NCBI GenBank assembly: GCA_949825045.1
Contig: OX463832.1
Location: 18,408,552-18,472,551 of the forward strand
Direction of reading: 5' to 3'
DNA length: 64,000 nucleotides
Source: Argyresthia goedartella
Lineage: Eukaryota > Arthropoda > Insecta > Lepidoptera > Argyresthiidae
How positions within the stretch are numbered: position 1 is the first letter of the stretch; every line of letters starts with the position of its first letter. The notes under the pieces were generated by a model, which saw nothing but the letters and a program-made list of their open reading frames with translations, was not told where the DNA came from and searched no databases. Below are positions 53,301 through 62,262 of the stretch, piece by piece. Made by a program: the position numbers and the translations under genes.

Positions 53301-53762
53301 TAATACTCGATGAAAAACTTTATTGTATTGCAGCGTAGATGAATGTCAAAGCATAGGTGGGTGTGCTTTGTCGTTAGTGGACCTTGCACTGACGCGTTTA
53401 ATAATTGCAAATGCAATTACTAATATTCTGATTTATTCACTGAGATTTACGATTGTTTGAGTATTATTTATATATTGGTACTGGTATATTATTATTGTTT
53501 TTATCTTGAAGCACTTTTGTTTTTGTTTGCTGATACACTTTCTATTCCGTTGGTTTATAGAGTGATTTTTGTGTGTCATTTTTCACATATGTATCACTTT
53601 TATTATAATATGTTTTCTAATACATGTACAGTTTATCACTTGATTAACACGATTTACACAAAAATTTCTATTTATTCGTCTTAATACTATTTTTATTTAA
53701 TTTTGATCACGGAGACACGTTTTAGGGAATGTTTACATCGCATACGCATACGACGATCGCGA

Positions 53763-53912
53763 TATTAAAGGAATAACTCGAGATATAGCCGCTTTTCCAT
53801 ATCTAATAGATAAGCAATTTTCTGAGGTATGGTATCTAAAAACATGCTATTCCAATATGCTTGTGTTGGCATTCTTACTCCCCGAACACTGTTAGCACAC
53901 CTGTTACACATA
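53763..53912 (-). pseudogene. Helitron initiator, piece 2
   Basis: Fifty codons on the minus strand read CNRCANSVRGVRMPTQAYWN, then IPQKIAYLLDMEKRL and RVIPL. The C-x2-C followed by MPT and ...IP..L..L...EKRLISR pattern matches arthropod Helitron initiators just after their zinc-finger start. It begins at the TA where the mariner inserted and ends at the LINE C target word. One base is missing near the RLIS segment. Confidence 0.75.
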
Positions 53913-55209
53913 CATAGTCAGGTCATAAGTTCTGTCACATGTGCAATATGAAATAATTTAGACATGTTTATTATTTATGTAAACATTTATATAGCAAAAT
54001 GAACTTAATAAAACATAGATTCTTATGGTAATAAAGTTTACTCAAAATGACCCCCGCGATTTTGAATACAGGCCTTTATTCTGCGCGGCCAGTCGTCTAT
54101 CGCAGCACGAACGAGGTCCATGTCAATATCGGCGGCTGCCTTAATCAAGGATGCCTTGAGTGACTCCAAATCAGGATGAGCAGGCCTTTTCCTCCAAGTG
54201 TTGCCATATCTTGTAATCTAACGGACTCAAATCTGGACTGGAGGAGGGCCAGTCTTCGTGCCAGATGAAGTCGATTTCACGCGCCGCCAGCCAGTCTTGT
54301 GTGCTTTTCGCTCTATGAGCTGGCGCAGAATCTTGTTGGAATACCCAGTGCCTGTTATTAAACATGGTATGAGAAACAGGTTCCACAAGGTTCTTGAGGA
54401 CTGTATTTTGATACACAACTGCATTCGTTTTTACGCCTTTCTCACAAAAATGTACCTCAGTTAAGCCCCAATAAGAGACTCCCAAGCAAACCATGAGCGA
54501 GGATAGAAAATGACCTCGTTGGACACGCGGAATACGGTTGCTCGCTTCTTCACTGCTGTGTGAACCTTATCACTTTGTTTGTTGTAGCTCTCTTCCACGG
54601 TGAAAAATTTTTCATCCGAAAAAAGAATTTCTCGATGCTTTTTTTCCGCGTACCGCTTCAACAAAGCGCGGCATCTCTTCAGTCTCAGGTCCATTAAACG
54701 AGCGTCCAAACGATGTCCTGTTTTTCTTCGATATGCCCTAAGCCCTAAGTCTTCATTTAACACCCTTTTCACCGTGGTCCTGCTTAACCCCATCTGAAGG
54801 GCCAACAGTTTCTGCTTACGTATGGGATTTCTTTGAATTCGCGCCTTCACAGCTTTTATCACTGCTGGAGTCCTAACAGAGCGAGGGCGACCACTTCTTG
54901 ACCTGTCATCTACACTAGAGTCTTCATTGTATCGTTTTATGGTACGATAAACGAATCTTTTGGTTATATTCAAATTTTTCAGTAAGTCGAAAATCTGAAT
55001 TGGCGCGTAACCGCAACGATGCAACGCAATAACTGCGACACGGTCTTCTTTAAGTGTCCACTCCATATTTAAAAATGAGGAAAATTCTAAAAAGTACACA
55101 TTTTTATTTTCATGAAAAATTCGAAATTCGAATTCAATAAACTTTTTTGTGGCTAGCGTTCTAAATTCAAAAGTTTTTATTGTGTGACAGAACTTATGAC
55201 CTGACTGTG
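53913..55209 (-). mobile_element. mariner transposon (DD37D type) inside the Helitron
   Basis: The element is 1297 bp with 27-bp terminal inverted repeats (53913-53939 and 55183-55209; one mismatch) starting CA.AGTCAGGTCATAAG, and TA on both sides, the mariner target duplication. One transposase frame lies between them on the minus strand. Length, repeats and target site are all as expected for an almost complete copy. It separates Helitron pieces 1 and 2. Confidence 0.94.
54171..55066 (-). pseudogene. mariner transposase, frameshifted
   Basis: Likely start is ATG near 55066 (MEWTLKEDRVAVIALH). An N-terminal helix-turn-helix pair and GRPRS hook precede the catalytic blocks EILFSDEKFF (first Asp), WVFQQDSAPAH (second Asp) and DLSPLDY (third Asp). 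I count 37 residues between the second and third Asp, giving DD37D, the signature of the maT branch. A frameshift near 54510 separates the first Asp from the rest, so this copy is dead. The piece after 54171 is the normal C-terminus. Confidence 0.9.
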
Positions 55210-55211
55210 TA

Positions 55212-55722
55212 GTAATACGCGCTGCTTCTCCTTTTAATTCATTGGCAACTGACTATCAACTGCAGTTGTTTGTATTTGGTAGCACCGTTTCCTACAAACA
55301 ATACAAATAACGTCCGCATATTTGAAGATACTCACTTCAAATTGACGTAGCTTTTCCCTGTAATTTGTATTATATGTTTGCTGGTGTTGGAGACGTGTTT
55401 GTCGTTCACGCATGGTCTCATTGAGCCGCCGGTCAGAACGCAATGTGTTTTATGTATGAAGTCTTTCTTTACGCCTTTCAGCGCTCTCTTGACTTCTCAA
55501 TGAAGCCATGCGAGATGCGCTGGCAGAAATTCTCGCTTGATATTCATCAACGCTCTCTTGGCTTCTTTGTAAAGCCATGCGACAAGCATTGGCTAGACGT
55601 TTTCTTTCCTTTTCATGATCTTTATCAACATGAACCGTTTTCTGAACACGATCATCATTACTCTGATTATTACGTTTTTTATATATGGCGCTAACTTTTT
55701 TAGTTTTCCGACCTAGACCCAT
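55212..55722 (-). pseudogene. Helitron initiator, piece 1 (N-terminus)
   Basis: ATG at 55722 (MGLGRKTKKVSAI) begins an Arg/Gln/Ser-rich region with a repeated unit (RLANACRMALQRSQESVDE, then ASRMASLRSQESAERR), followed by YREKLRQFEVSIF and VICIVCRKRCY. Such basic, repeated N-termini followed by a C-x2-C are common in arthropod Helitron initiators. A shift near 55440 splits it, and a stop after LPMN is one frame away from the sequence that rejoins piece 2 across the mariner. Confidence 0.72.
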
Positions 55723-57160
55723 TTTTGTTTATACTTTGTGCAACTTGACAAATTATACATATGCAATCTAGCAAATAGCATTAACAAATAAACAAGAACT
55801 ATAATAGAACTTGAAAAAAAAAGCCACCACTACGCTTGGATAAAAATTACATTTTTGTGTTAAACCTTAGAGATAAATAGGTACCTTTATTATTTATTAG
55901 TTATTTTTTCAAAATTGAATTTTCTTGCTGCTATTTAATCTAGTGCTTGAATTTGGCATGTTTATAGTAACTTGATTATTTGTTTATATTTAAAATAGAG
56001 ATAGCAGTCTACGACGGATTTTCTTGTTTTTTTTTATTAAGTTTATAGTATAAATTCTTCGAGTCGGGGGTTTCAAAATTATTTTATCCTTTTTCAACTA
56101 CGTTTTAACCGTCGTGGGTTTTTTCAAATTTTTTAAATTTGTTTTTTATATTCGTTACGACAAGAACGGCAAATTTTGAAAAAGCAGACTCGTGAAATTT
56201 TTCTCAAGTTACCAAAATTATGATCATGTCGAAGTTTATGTCGAATTCCAGCAACCACAACATTGCTGATGTCAGAGCAAAAGCCCTAATGTAAGTAAGA
56301 TACTGATGCTAAGATCCTGGAGTCAAACTGTTGTGATTGTCCAGCTTCTGCAGGTGGGAATTTTTATCTACTGCGAAATTGCATATGTATTGCCGTGACA
56401 AACGATTGTAGTTTTCTTGATAATTTATAACGCGTTTGATATTTAAACTACAATATGCTCTTCCTCTCAATGACCCAAGGCATCATATGATGCCATTTTC
56501 CCGTTATAGGTTTTGAATTTTGATACTTTAGGTTTTGAATTTTAATGGCATAAGGTTCAAAATCGCGATGCCTAAAAACAACCTGGGGGTTCGAGAATTA
56601 AGCTTATTGTAGATCTTTATTTGTTTGTTATGGTAATAGGTATGCAATTTTGTATATTATTGTACAAATATTTTCTTGCAACATTAATTATACCTATGAT
56701 TTTAATTTTAAGGTGGTTGCATTGCAACCATTCCGTACTGTTTTTATTATGTCTTGAGAAGCGGACCTGTGATCACATGTATCACCATATACCCGCGGTA
56801 TATCGAACCGGTGCAGTGCAGACCATAGACTTATTGGCCCAGAACCCAGACTGCCTATACCAGCAACTCAAGAATAAAGAGATTTGGGGAGGGAAGTCGG
56901 CTAAATCAACAGTAATCGGTTTTCAAATGCTGGGAATTGGGTGAAATAGTCTTAAAGAGGACCGATTATCCACCCGTGTTCAGCGGGCGTCCCACCTCAT
57001 CATCTATCTATTTACCCGTGGTACTGCCGGTGGTACTTCTGATAGTATCAATGCTGAGTCTATTAAAACGCGTTGGCTTTCGGTAAACGACTAATTATTT
57101 TTATTTATCATTGCTACCTTCACATACATTTTGTTATACAACATTGCCAGTATTAATATT
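55723..57160. other. Spacer between the Helitron and copia 2
   Basis: No gene is recognised. A 107-codon plus frame (56621-56944) has no known domain. CACCCGTGTTCAGCGGGCG near 56971 can form a small stem. The Helitron 5' terminus should lie in the first few hundred bases, but I could not fix it. Confidence 0.4.
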
Positions 57161-57225
57161 AAAACTGATATCCCCTCTTAACAAAATATCTAATGATAAC
57201 TGACTCTTAAGTGTTAATTAGGTAC

Positions 57226-58284
57226 CTAGTCCATAGGTCTCAGGCCTATAATTTTCATAAATTTGTAGTGCTTAGTTGGCAAGAGTCCTTTAGTAAGTAA
57301 GTCAGCAGGCATATCTTGAGTCGAAATGTATTTAACATTAACAAGATTGTTTCTAATTGCATCTCTAATATAGTGAAATCGTACATCAATTTGTTTCGAC
57401 CTATTATGCGACTGATGGCTTAATGTCATTTTTAATGCACTCTGATTATCACAATATAATGTAATTATATATAATTTACCTAAGATCTCAGACATTAAAT
57501 TTCTTAAATAGATAGCTTCCCTGCATGCCTCTCATAGAGCTACATATTCTGCCTCAGTGCTTGACAAAGATACAGTCCTCTGTTTCCTGCTTTGCCATGA
57601 GATGACAGACCCACACATAATAAAGCAGTAACCAGTATAGGATTTCCTGTCTAATTTATCACTTGCCCAATCGGCATCTGAAAAACCTGTTAACTCTACA
57701 TTTTCTGTATTGTACTTTAAACAATAATTTTTAGTCTTTTGTAAATACTTCAGAACTCGTTTTGCATAACTATAATGACTCTCATTGTGACTATTATTAA
57801 ACTGACTAAGATAACTCACGGCATATGATATATCTGGTCTCGTCAAAACAGCTAAATACATCAAACTTCCTATCAGTGCTTGATATGGAATATCAGTATA
57901 CCATTTTTCTGACTTTTCCAAGTTCAGTTTAGATTCAATAGGAGTATCTATAGATCTACAATTGGCTATGTTAAACCTAGACAACAATTGTTCAATGTAT
58001 TCATGTTGATCTACTGTTATAGTAGAACAATTCCTATCCACATTGACTCTCATTCCCAAATACCTTCTAACTCTACCTAAATCCTTCAATTTAAATTCGG
58101 AGCTTAGTGCTGTTATCAGTTTATCTGTCTCTTCAGTACTATTTGAGTATGCCAAAAAATCATCAACATATAAAGTAACTATAATCTTAACATCATTAGA
58201 TATCTTTATAAACAAACATGGATCAAATTTACTAATTTTAAAGCCAAGTTTACACAAACAATCTGTAACTCTTTCATACCACAT
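57226..58284 (-). pseudogene. Copia 2 reverse transcriptase end and RNase H
   Basis: The frame starts at MWYERVTDCLCKLGF, inside the polymerase, and has IIVTLYVDDFLAYS (catalytic YVDD), RRYLGMRV, LIGSLMYLAVLTRPDISYAV, then RNase H with GFSDADWASDKLDRKSYTG, SLSSTEAEYVAL and, past a stop near 57533, LYCDNQSALKMTL and DVRFHYIRDAI. LADLLTKGL-type sequence ends it. Catalytic residues are intact. It is a different copia family from the element at 14600. Confidence 0.87.
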
Positions 58285-58317
58285 CTAAGATGTGGTATGA
58301 AAGAGTTACAGATTGTT
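58257..58317. repeat. Perfect palindrome with 30-base arms
   Basis: Arms 58257-58286 and 58288-58317 are exact reverse complements around one central base (58287). The left arm is the copia 2 coding sequence for MWYERVTDC; the right arm is its inverted copy. It marks the exact place where copia 2 becomes unreadable. Confidence 0.95.
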
Positions 58318-58604
58318 GTGATGGACCTTTTTTTTCCTAGAAAAGATAAATCGTTAAATGAACTAAGACACTTTTTTGACAAAGGATTAAATGGTTGGTG
58401 TGAAAGAGTGTCTGTCCATTTCATAAATCCTAAGTGTGACAAAAACAGAAAAAAGGAGCAAAAATCTAAATTTTCCTTTAAATTTACCATTTTATAAATT
58501 TGCACCTTAATATGACAAAACGACCATAAAACCAAAACTAAAGGTAAAGTGTAAAGTGTTGTACCTCATTTGAACCAACATTAAATCGGCAAGATTTTTT
58601 AATA
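58318..58604. other. Unexplained segment inside copia 2
   Basis: About 290 bp follow the palindrome. The plus strand has an open frame (to 58497) rich in Lys and Asn without a known domain. It is neither copia reading on the minus strand nor clearly part of the adjacent inverted-repeat segment. Confidence 0.4.
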
Positions 58605-58980
58605 CAGGGTCACTTTTCCGTGATACATTTTTTTTTCACAGGATGCTCTTAAAGTGAGAAGTAATTTTTCGTAACGCTTCACAATTTACGGAATAAAAAT
58701 TATTGCTCGTTAAATTTGGTACCAAGACCTGCAATACAATTCTTGAAGTATTGATACGTTATCGAGTCATAATACAACACGTTTTGTTTTATTGATTTCA
58801 ATCAATTTACTTTTTCATTGATTAAAATGTAAAAAAATCGGTAGTTTCATTGAATTTTTTTTAAAAAATCATAACTTTTCGTGAAATGAATTTATGGCCA
58901 TGCTGTAGAAAGATTTTTTGTTGGAAATTACCTCTTTTATCTCCCTGTTTCGTTTGATCCACGACTTTTTGGCCACCCTG
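58605..58980. mobile_element. Candidate miniature inverted-repeat transposon
   Basis: The segment starts CAGGGTCACTTTTCCGTG and ends, in inverse, CAGGGTGGCCAAAAAGTC. Ends sharing CAGGGT with loosely similar continuations are seen in several DNA transposons. It lies within copia 2 coding sequence (which breaks off at GGATATAA). There is no coding content. The target duplication is unclear (TAATA against TTATA). Confidence 0.4.
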
Positions 58981-59111
58981 TTATATCCTTTTGGAACCCA
59001 CATGTAAATGTCCTCTTTTAAATGTCCATTAAGAAATTCACATGTGACATCCAGGTGTTTAATGTCCATACCCCATTGAACACTTAGGGCAAACAGCATT
59101 CTCAGTGTAGA

Positions 59112-59112
<1 letters not shown>
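58960..59112 (-). pseudogene. Copia 2 reverse transcriptase N-terminal fragment
   Basis: On the minus strand the reading is STLRMLFALSVQWGMDIKHL, then EFLNGHLKEDIYMWVPKGYN. This matches the copia block around QLDV..AFLNG.L.E.IYM..P.G. The normal DVKTAF is DVTCEF here. It precedes, in element order, the fragment at 58284-57226. Confidence 0.75.
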
Positions 59113-59167
<55 letters not shown>

Positions 59168-59185
59168 CTTGGACACCTGTAATTA
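59105..59185 (-). repeat. SINE tail with long (AAT)n microsatellite
   Basis: The plus strand has about 17 AAT units (59114-59165) followed by ACCTTGGACACCTG. On the minus strand this is TGTCCAAGGTATTATT, the same end as the SINE at 13310-13525. Only the tail remains. Confidence 0.6.
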
Positions 59186-59319
59186 TTTGAAAATGATGAG
59201 ATTCTTGGGAAATTGAAAAAATAAACGCAGCACGATATGTAGTTCTCACAGATTATTATAAGAGAGAAAACGCCTGACTGAAAAACAACAGCAACAACAC
59301 ATTAGGTACTTATTGCTAG

Positions 59320-61827
59320 TTACGAAGTCACAGGCGCTTCATTTACAACATGCCCCACCACGTTGAAAGCTTTGCTTTCAACCTCTACGATATCTTCTGG
59401 GAGAGGACAAATCCGCGAGAATGATCGCCGTACAACTCCACCAGCGGTTTTGATGTCTGCTACACGACTGATTCCGTCGCGACCAGGAAAGACTGCCACT
59501 ATTCTTCCAAGTCTCCATTTCAAAGGAGGCATATTATCATCCTTAAGTATTACCATTGAATTAATTTTCAAGTTATGGTTGTTCTTCTGCCATTTGGTTC
59601 GATGTTGCAGTTGCGACACATATTCTTTATACCATCTGGTCCAAAAATGCTGCCTCAATTGTTCTATGCGTTGATAACGGCTGAGATGAGTGGTGGAGTA
59701 CTCCATGAGATCTTTCGTCGGCAATGAAGTAATAGGACGTCCGATAAGAAAATGACCTGGTGACAGCGGCGTCAAATCTTCAGGGTCCGTCGACATCGGT
59801 GTGAGCGGCCTCGAATTAAGAATGGCTTCGATTTGGGTTAGAGTAGAATTTAATTCCTCATAAGTAAGGTTACATTGTCCCAACACTCGTTGTAAATGAA
59901 ATTTAGTCGACTTAACCCCTGCCTCCCAAAGTCCTCCAAAGTGTGGTGAGTACGCAGGAATAAATTTAAAATTAATGCCGTCATTGGCAACCTCCTCTGA
60001 AAGCGAACTGCAATTGTCCTTAATGAATTTAGAGATATCATTATACGCCCCTGTGAATGAAGTACCATTGTCTGAGTAAAGATTTTGGGGTTTGCCCCTC
60101 CGTGACATAAATCGACGCAACGCCAGTAAAAAAATGTTGCTAGTTAAGTCGCCAACTAATTCTAAGTGAATGGCCTTGACGCTGAAGCATATGAAAATCA
60201 CTATATAAGTTTTAACTATTCGACAGCCTCTACCTTGATGACTTGCAATTGAAATAGGGCCAGCGTAATCCATACCTACATTTATAAAAACTTGACCCGG
60301 TACGGTAGCAGGTAAATTTCCCATTAATGGGTTGACAGTGCGACCTATCATGCGCACACAGCGAACGCATCGCCTGTAACAAGCTTTCGCTAATCCCTGG
60401 CCGCCTATGGGCCAATACCTATCCTTGATACTGTACAACAATAATTGAGGTCCGGCGTGCATAAGCCGCTTGTGTTCTAACTCGAAAATTAACCTTGTAA
60501 GTGAATGAGTGGACTGTAGTAGTATTGGGTGTTTCTTTTCATATGAAAAATCCGAATTAGCTAAGTGACCACCAACCCTCATGATTTTATTATCATCCAT
60601 AAACACATTTAATTTCAATAATTGACTTTTGTTAGGTAACTGTTTGTTGTGTAACAGAATCTCATATTCAGGAAATGATTCTCTTTGAGAATCCTTTATT
60701 AAAATGTTTAATCCTTGGTCTAACTCATCTACAGATAGGTTGTTATCTTTGGTTTGTCTTTTACATGCCTTGATGAAATGCAGAACATATGCTATTGTGC
60801 GATTTAAACGTAAAAGATTTGAAAACCTTTCAAAATTAATGATACCAATACGATCTCTATTTTTATCAGTGACAACTGATTTTAACGAAACTTCAGGGCG
60901 CGTTTCCGGCAACAATACATTAGATACCTGATGTGAAGGCCAATTTGCTGAATCATGCTTCAAAAATGCGGGACCCGACCACCACAGATCAAGAGATTTC
61001 AATGAATCTATACTGACTCCACGTGATATTAAATCCGCAGGGTTCAAGTCCGTAGGGACATGTCTCCACATACAATTGCCAGTCTTGTCTACAATTTCAG
61101 CAGTGCGATTACGCACAAATGGTTGTAATCGTTTGGGCATCATTTTCAACCAACCCAGCACTATTGTTGAGTCTGTCCAGAACGTGACAGACTTTATCTT
61201 TAAACGAAGAGCCTCTGTAGCCTTTACATAAAGACGTGTTCCAACCAACGCTCCGCAAAGTTCTAGGCGAGGAATCGTGGTTGGCTTGATTGGTGAGACA
61301 CGACTTTTTGCCATTAACAAGTTAACAACTACGTCTCCACATTGGCTAACGCTGCGAAGATATAAACAAGCGCCATACGCTTTTTCAGAGGCATCTGAGA
61401 AAACATGAATCTCAACCCACTGATATGATTCGCTCAATACGTGCCGTGGTATGCTAACTTCATTTAAACAAGGCAACGTCTTTAATATTTCATTCCAGCT
61501 CTCTGTTATATCAGCTGGCAACTGCTCATCCCATGATAATTTCTTAAGCCACAAATTCTGTAATAGCATTTTCATTCTGATGACACAGGGAGAAAGGAGA
61601 CCTAACGGGTCGAATATTTGAGCAATTACAGATAATACATTTCTTTTTGTATTGTTTATTTTGACTGGGGCAATACAAATGGGGAAACTAAGTTGATCCT
61701 TCTCAGTTTGCCAGCTCAAACCTAGAGTTTTATTCGGTTCTGACGCTCCGATATTCATATTAATTGTGGTTGTGCATGTGTCAGCTGACAATGGAGCATG
61801 AGTAGACTTCCACTTTCTTAGTGGCAT
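59320..61827 (-). CDS. BEL 2 RNase H and integrase
   Basis: An 835-codon stop-free frame. It begins in the BEL-specific segment (SVIAQIFDPLGLLSPCVIRM), then RNase H: EIHVFSDASEKAYGACLYL (Asp), IPRLELCGALVG (Glu), VTFWTDSTIVLGWL (Asp) and WRHVPTDLNPADLISRG. Integrase follows: ELEHKRLMHAGPQLLLY and CVRCVRM (zinc binding), VGMDYAGPISI (Asp), NLYSDNGTSFTGAY (Asp) and GGLWEAGVKSTKFHLQRV (Glu), then NSRPLTPMS. The C-terminal module (WRLGRIVAVFPGRDGISRVA, DIKTAGGVVRR) is typical of BEL integrase. All catalytic residues are present. Start codon not meaningful: the protein is cut from a polyprotein. Confidence 0.93.
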   Translation of the reverse strand: MPLRKWKSTHAPLSADTCTTTINMNIGASEPNKTLGLSWQTEKDQLSFPICIAPVKINNTKRNVLSVIAQIFDPLGLLSPCVIRMKMLLQNLWLKKLSWDEQLPADITESWNEILKTLPCLNEVSIPRHVLSESYQWVEIHVFSDASEKAYGACLYLRSVSQCGDVVVNLLMAKSRVSPIKPTTIPRLELCGALVGTRLYVKATEALRLKIKSVTFWTDSTIVLGWLKMMPKRLQPFVRNRTAEIVDKTGNCMWRHVPTDLNPADLISRGVSIDSLKSLDLWWSGPAFLKHDSANWPSHQVSNVLLPETRPEVSLKSVVTDKNRDRIGIINFERFSNLLRLNRTIAYVLHFIKACKRQTKDNNLSVDELDQGLNILIKDSQRESFPEYEILLHNKQLPNKSQLLKLNVFMDDNKIMRVGGHLANSDFSYEKKHPILLQSTHSLTRLIFELEHKRLMHAGPQLLLYSIKDRYWPIGGQGLAKACYRRCVRCVRMIGRTVNPLMGNLPATVPGQVFINVGMDYAGPISIASHQGRGCRIVKTYIVIFICFSVKAIHLELVGDLTSNIFLLALRRFMSRRGKPQNLYSDNGTSFTGAYNDISKFIKDNCSSLSEEVANDGINFKFIPAYSPHFGGLWEAGVKSTKFHLQRVLGQCNLTYEELNSTLTQIEAILNSRPLTPMSTDPEDLTPLSPGHFLIGRPITSLPTKDLMEYSTTHLSRYQRIEQLRQHFWTRWYKEYVSQLQHRTKWQKNNHNLKINSMVILKDDNMPPLKWRLGRIVAVFPGRDGISRVADIKTAGGVVRRSFSRICPLPEDIVEVESKAFNVVGHVVNEAPVTS

Positions 61828-62262
61828 GCATGCTGATGCAAGTTTGGCAGTGACTTGTTCACGTATGTATCTCCACCGGTGAGCAGATCATCGACGTAAA
61901 AGTCATGGACAATCACATCTGTGATCTGTTCATTTTCACACTCAAGGCCTATTTGTTTGATACATCTTGTAGCTAAAAACGGGGCACTCGCCGTCCCGTA
62001 GGTAACAGTGTTAAGTTGATAGGACTTGATGGCTTCAGATGGAGAACTACGCCAAAATATTTGCTGCAGATGTCGAAAGTCAGGATGAACCATGATTTGG
62101 CGGTACATCTTCTCGACATCTGCGGCTAATACATACTTATGCTGCCTAAATCTCAGGAGCAAGGACAATAGATCGTCCTGCACAGTAGGACCAACCATCT
62201 GAATATCATTATAACTAATACCAGTAGTAGTAGGACAACTGGCATTTAAAACAGCTCGAAGT
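61818..62262 (-). pseudogene. BEL 2 reverse transcriptase core
   Basis: The frame contains IQMVGPTVQDDLLSLLLRF (partly before its first start codon), YVLAADVEKMYRQIMV, LQQIFWR, LNTVTYGTASAPFLATRCI and the catalytic block HDFYVDDLLTGGD (YVDD). It is separated by shifts from the Gag side (62262) and from the RNase H side (61820). Sequence between 62262 and 62198 has AVLNAS, the usual start of the BEL polymerase. Confidence 0.88.

Larger units (their letters stand above)
48574..53762 (-). mobile_element. CR1-group LINE C, near full length, inside the Helitron
   Basis: The element is 5189 bp with a 5' UTR of about 810 bp, ORF1, ORF2 and a 3' end made of CTTTAT-type repeats. Both flanks carry the identical 8-bp word TATTAAAG (48566-48573 and 53763-53770). 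Deleting the element and one copy restores a continuous Helitron frame. ORF2 has a nonsense codon and several shifts. Being complete at the 5' side makes it useful for seeing the family's regulatory region. Confidence 0.88.
57168..59112 (-). mobile_element. Ty1/copia element 2, 3' fragment, interrupted
   Basis: Reverse transcriptase and RNase H run from 58284 to 57226, then a purine tract AAGAGGGGA (about 57180). A further upstream reverse transcriptase block on the same strand lies at 58960-59112. The two are separated by 670 bp that include a 30-bp-arm palindrome and a possible miniature transposon, so the copy was interrupted. LTRs are not identifiable. Confidence 0.75.

Noticed and set aside
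56621..56944. 107-codon plus frame.
   Set aside because: No recognised domain, hydrophobic AT-driven start and no neighbours that support it; left unannotated within the spacer.
59178..59301. Complete 124-bp 3' LTR for BEL 2.
   Set aside because: It has TG and CA ends but is short for BEL and has no second copy to confirm; noted only as a possible truncated LTR.
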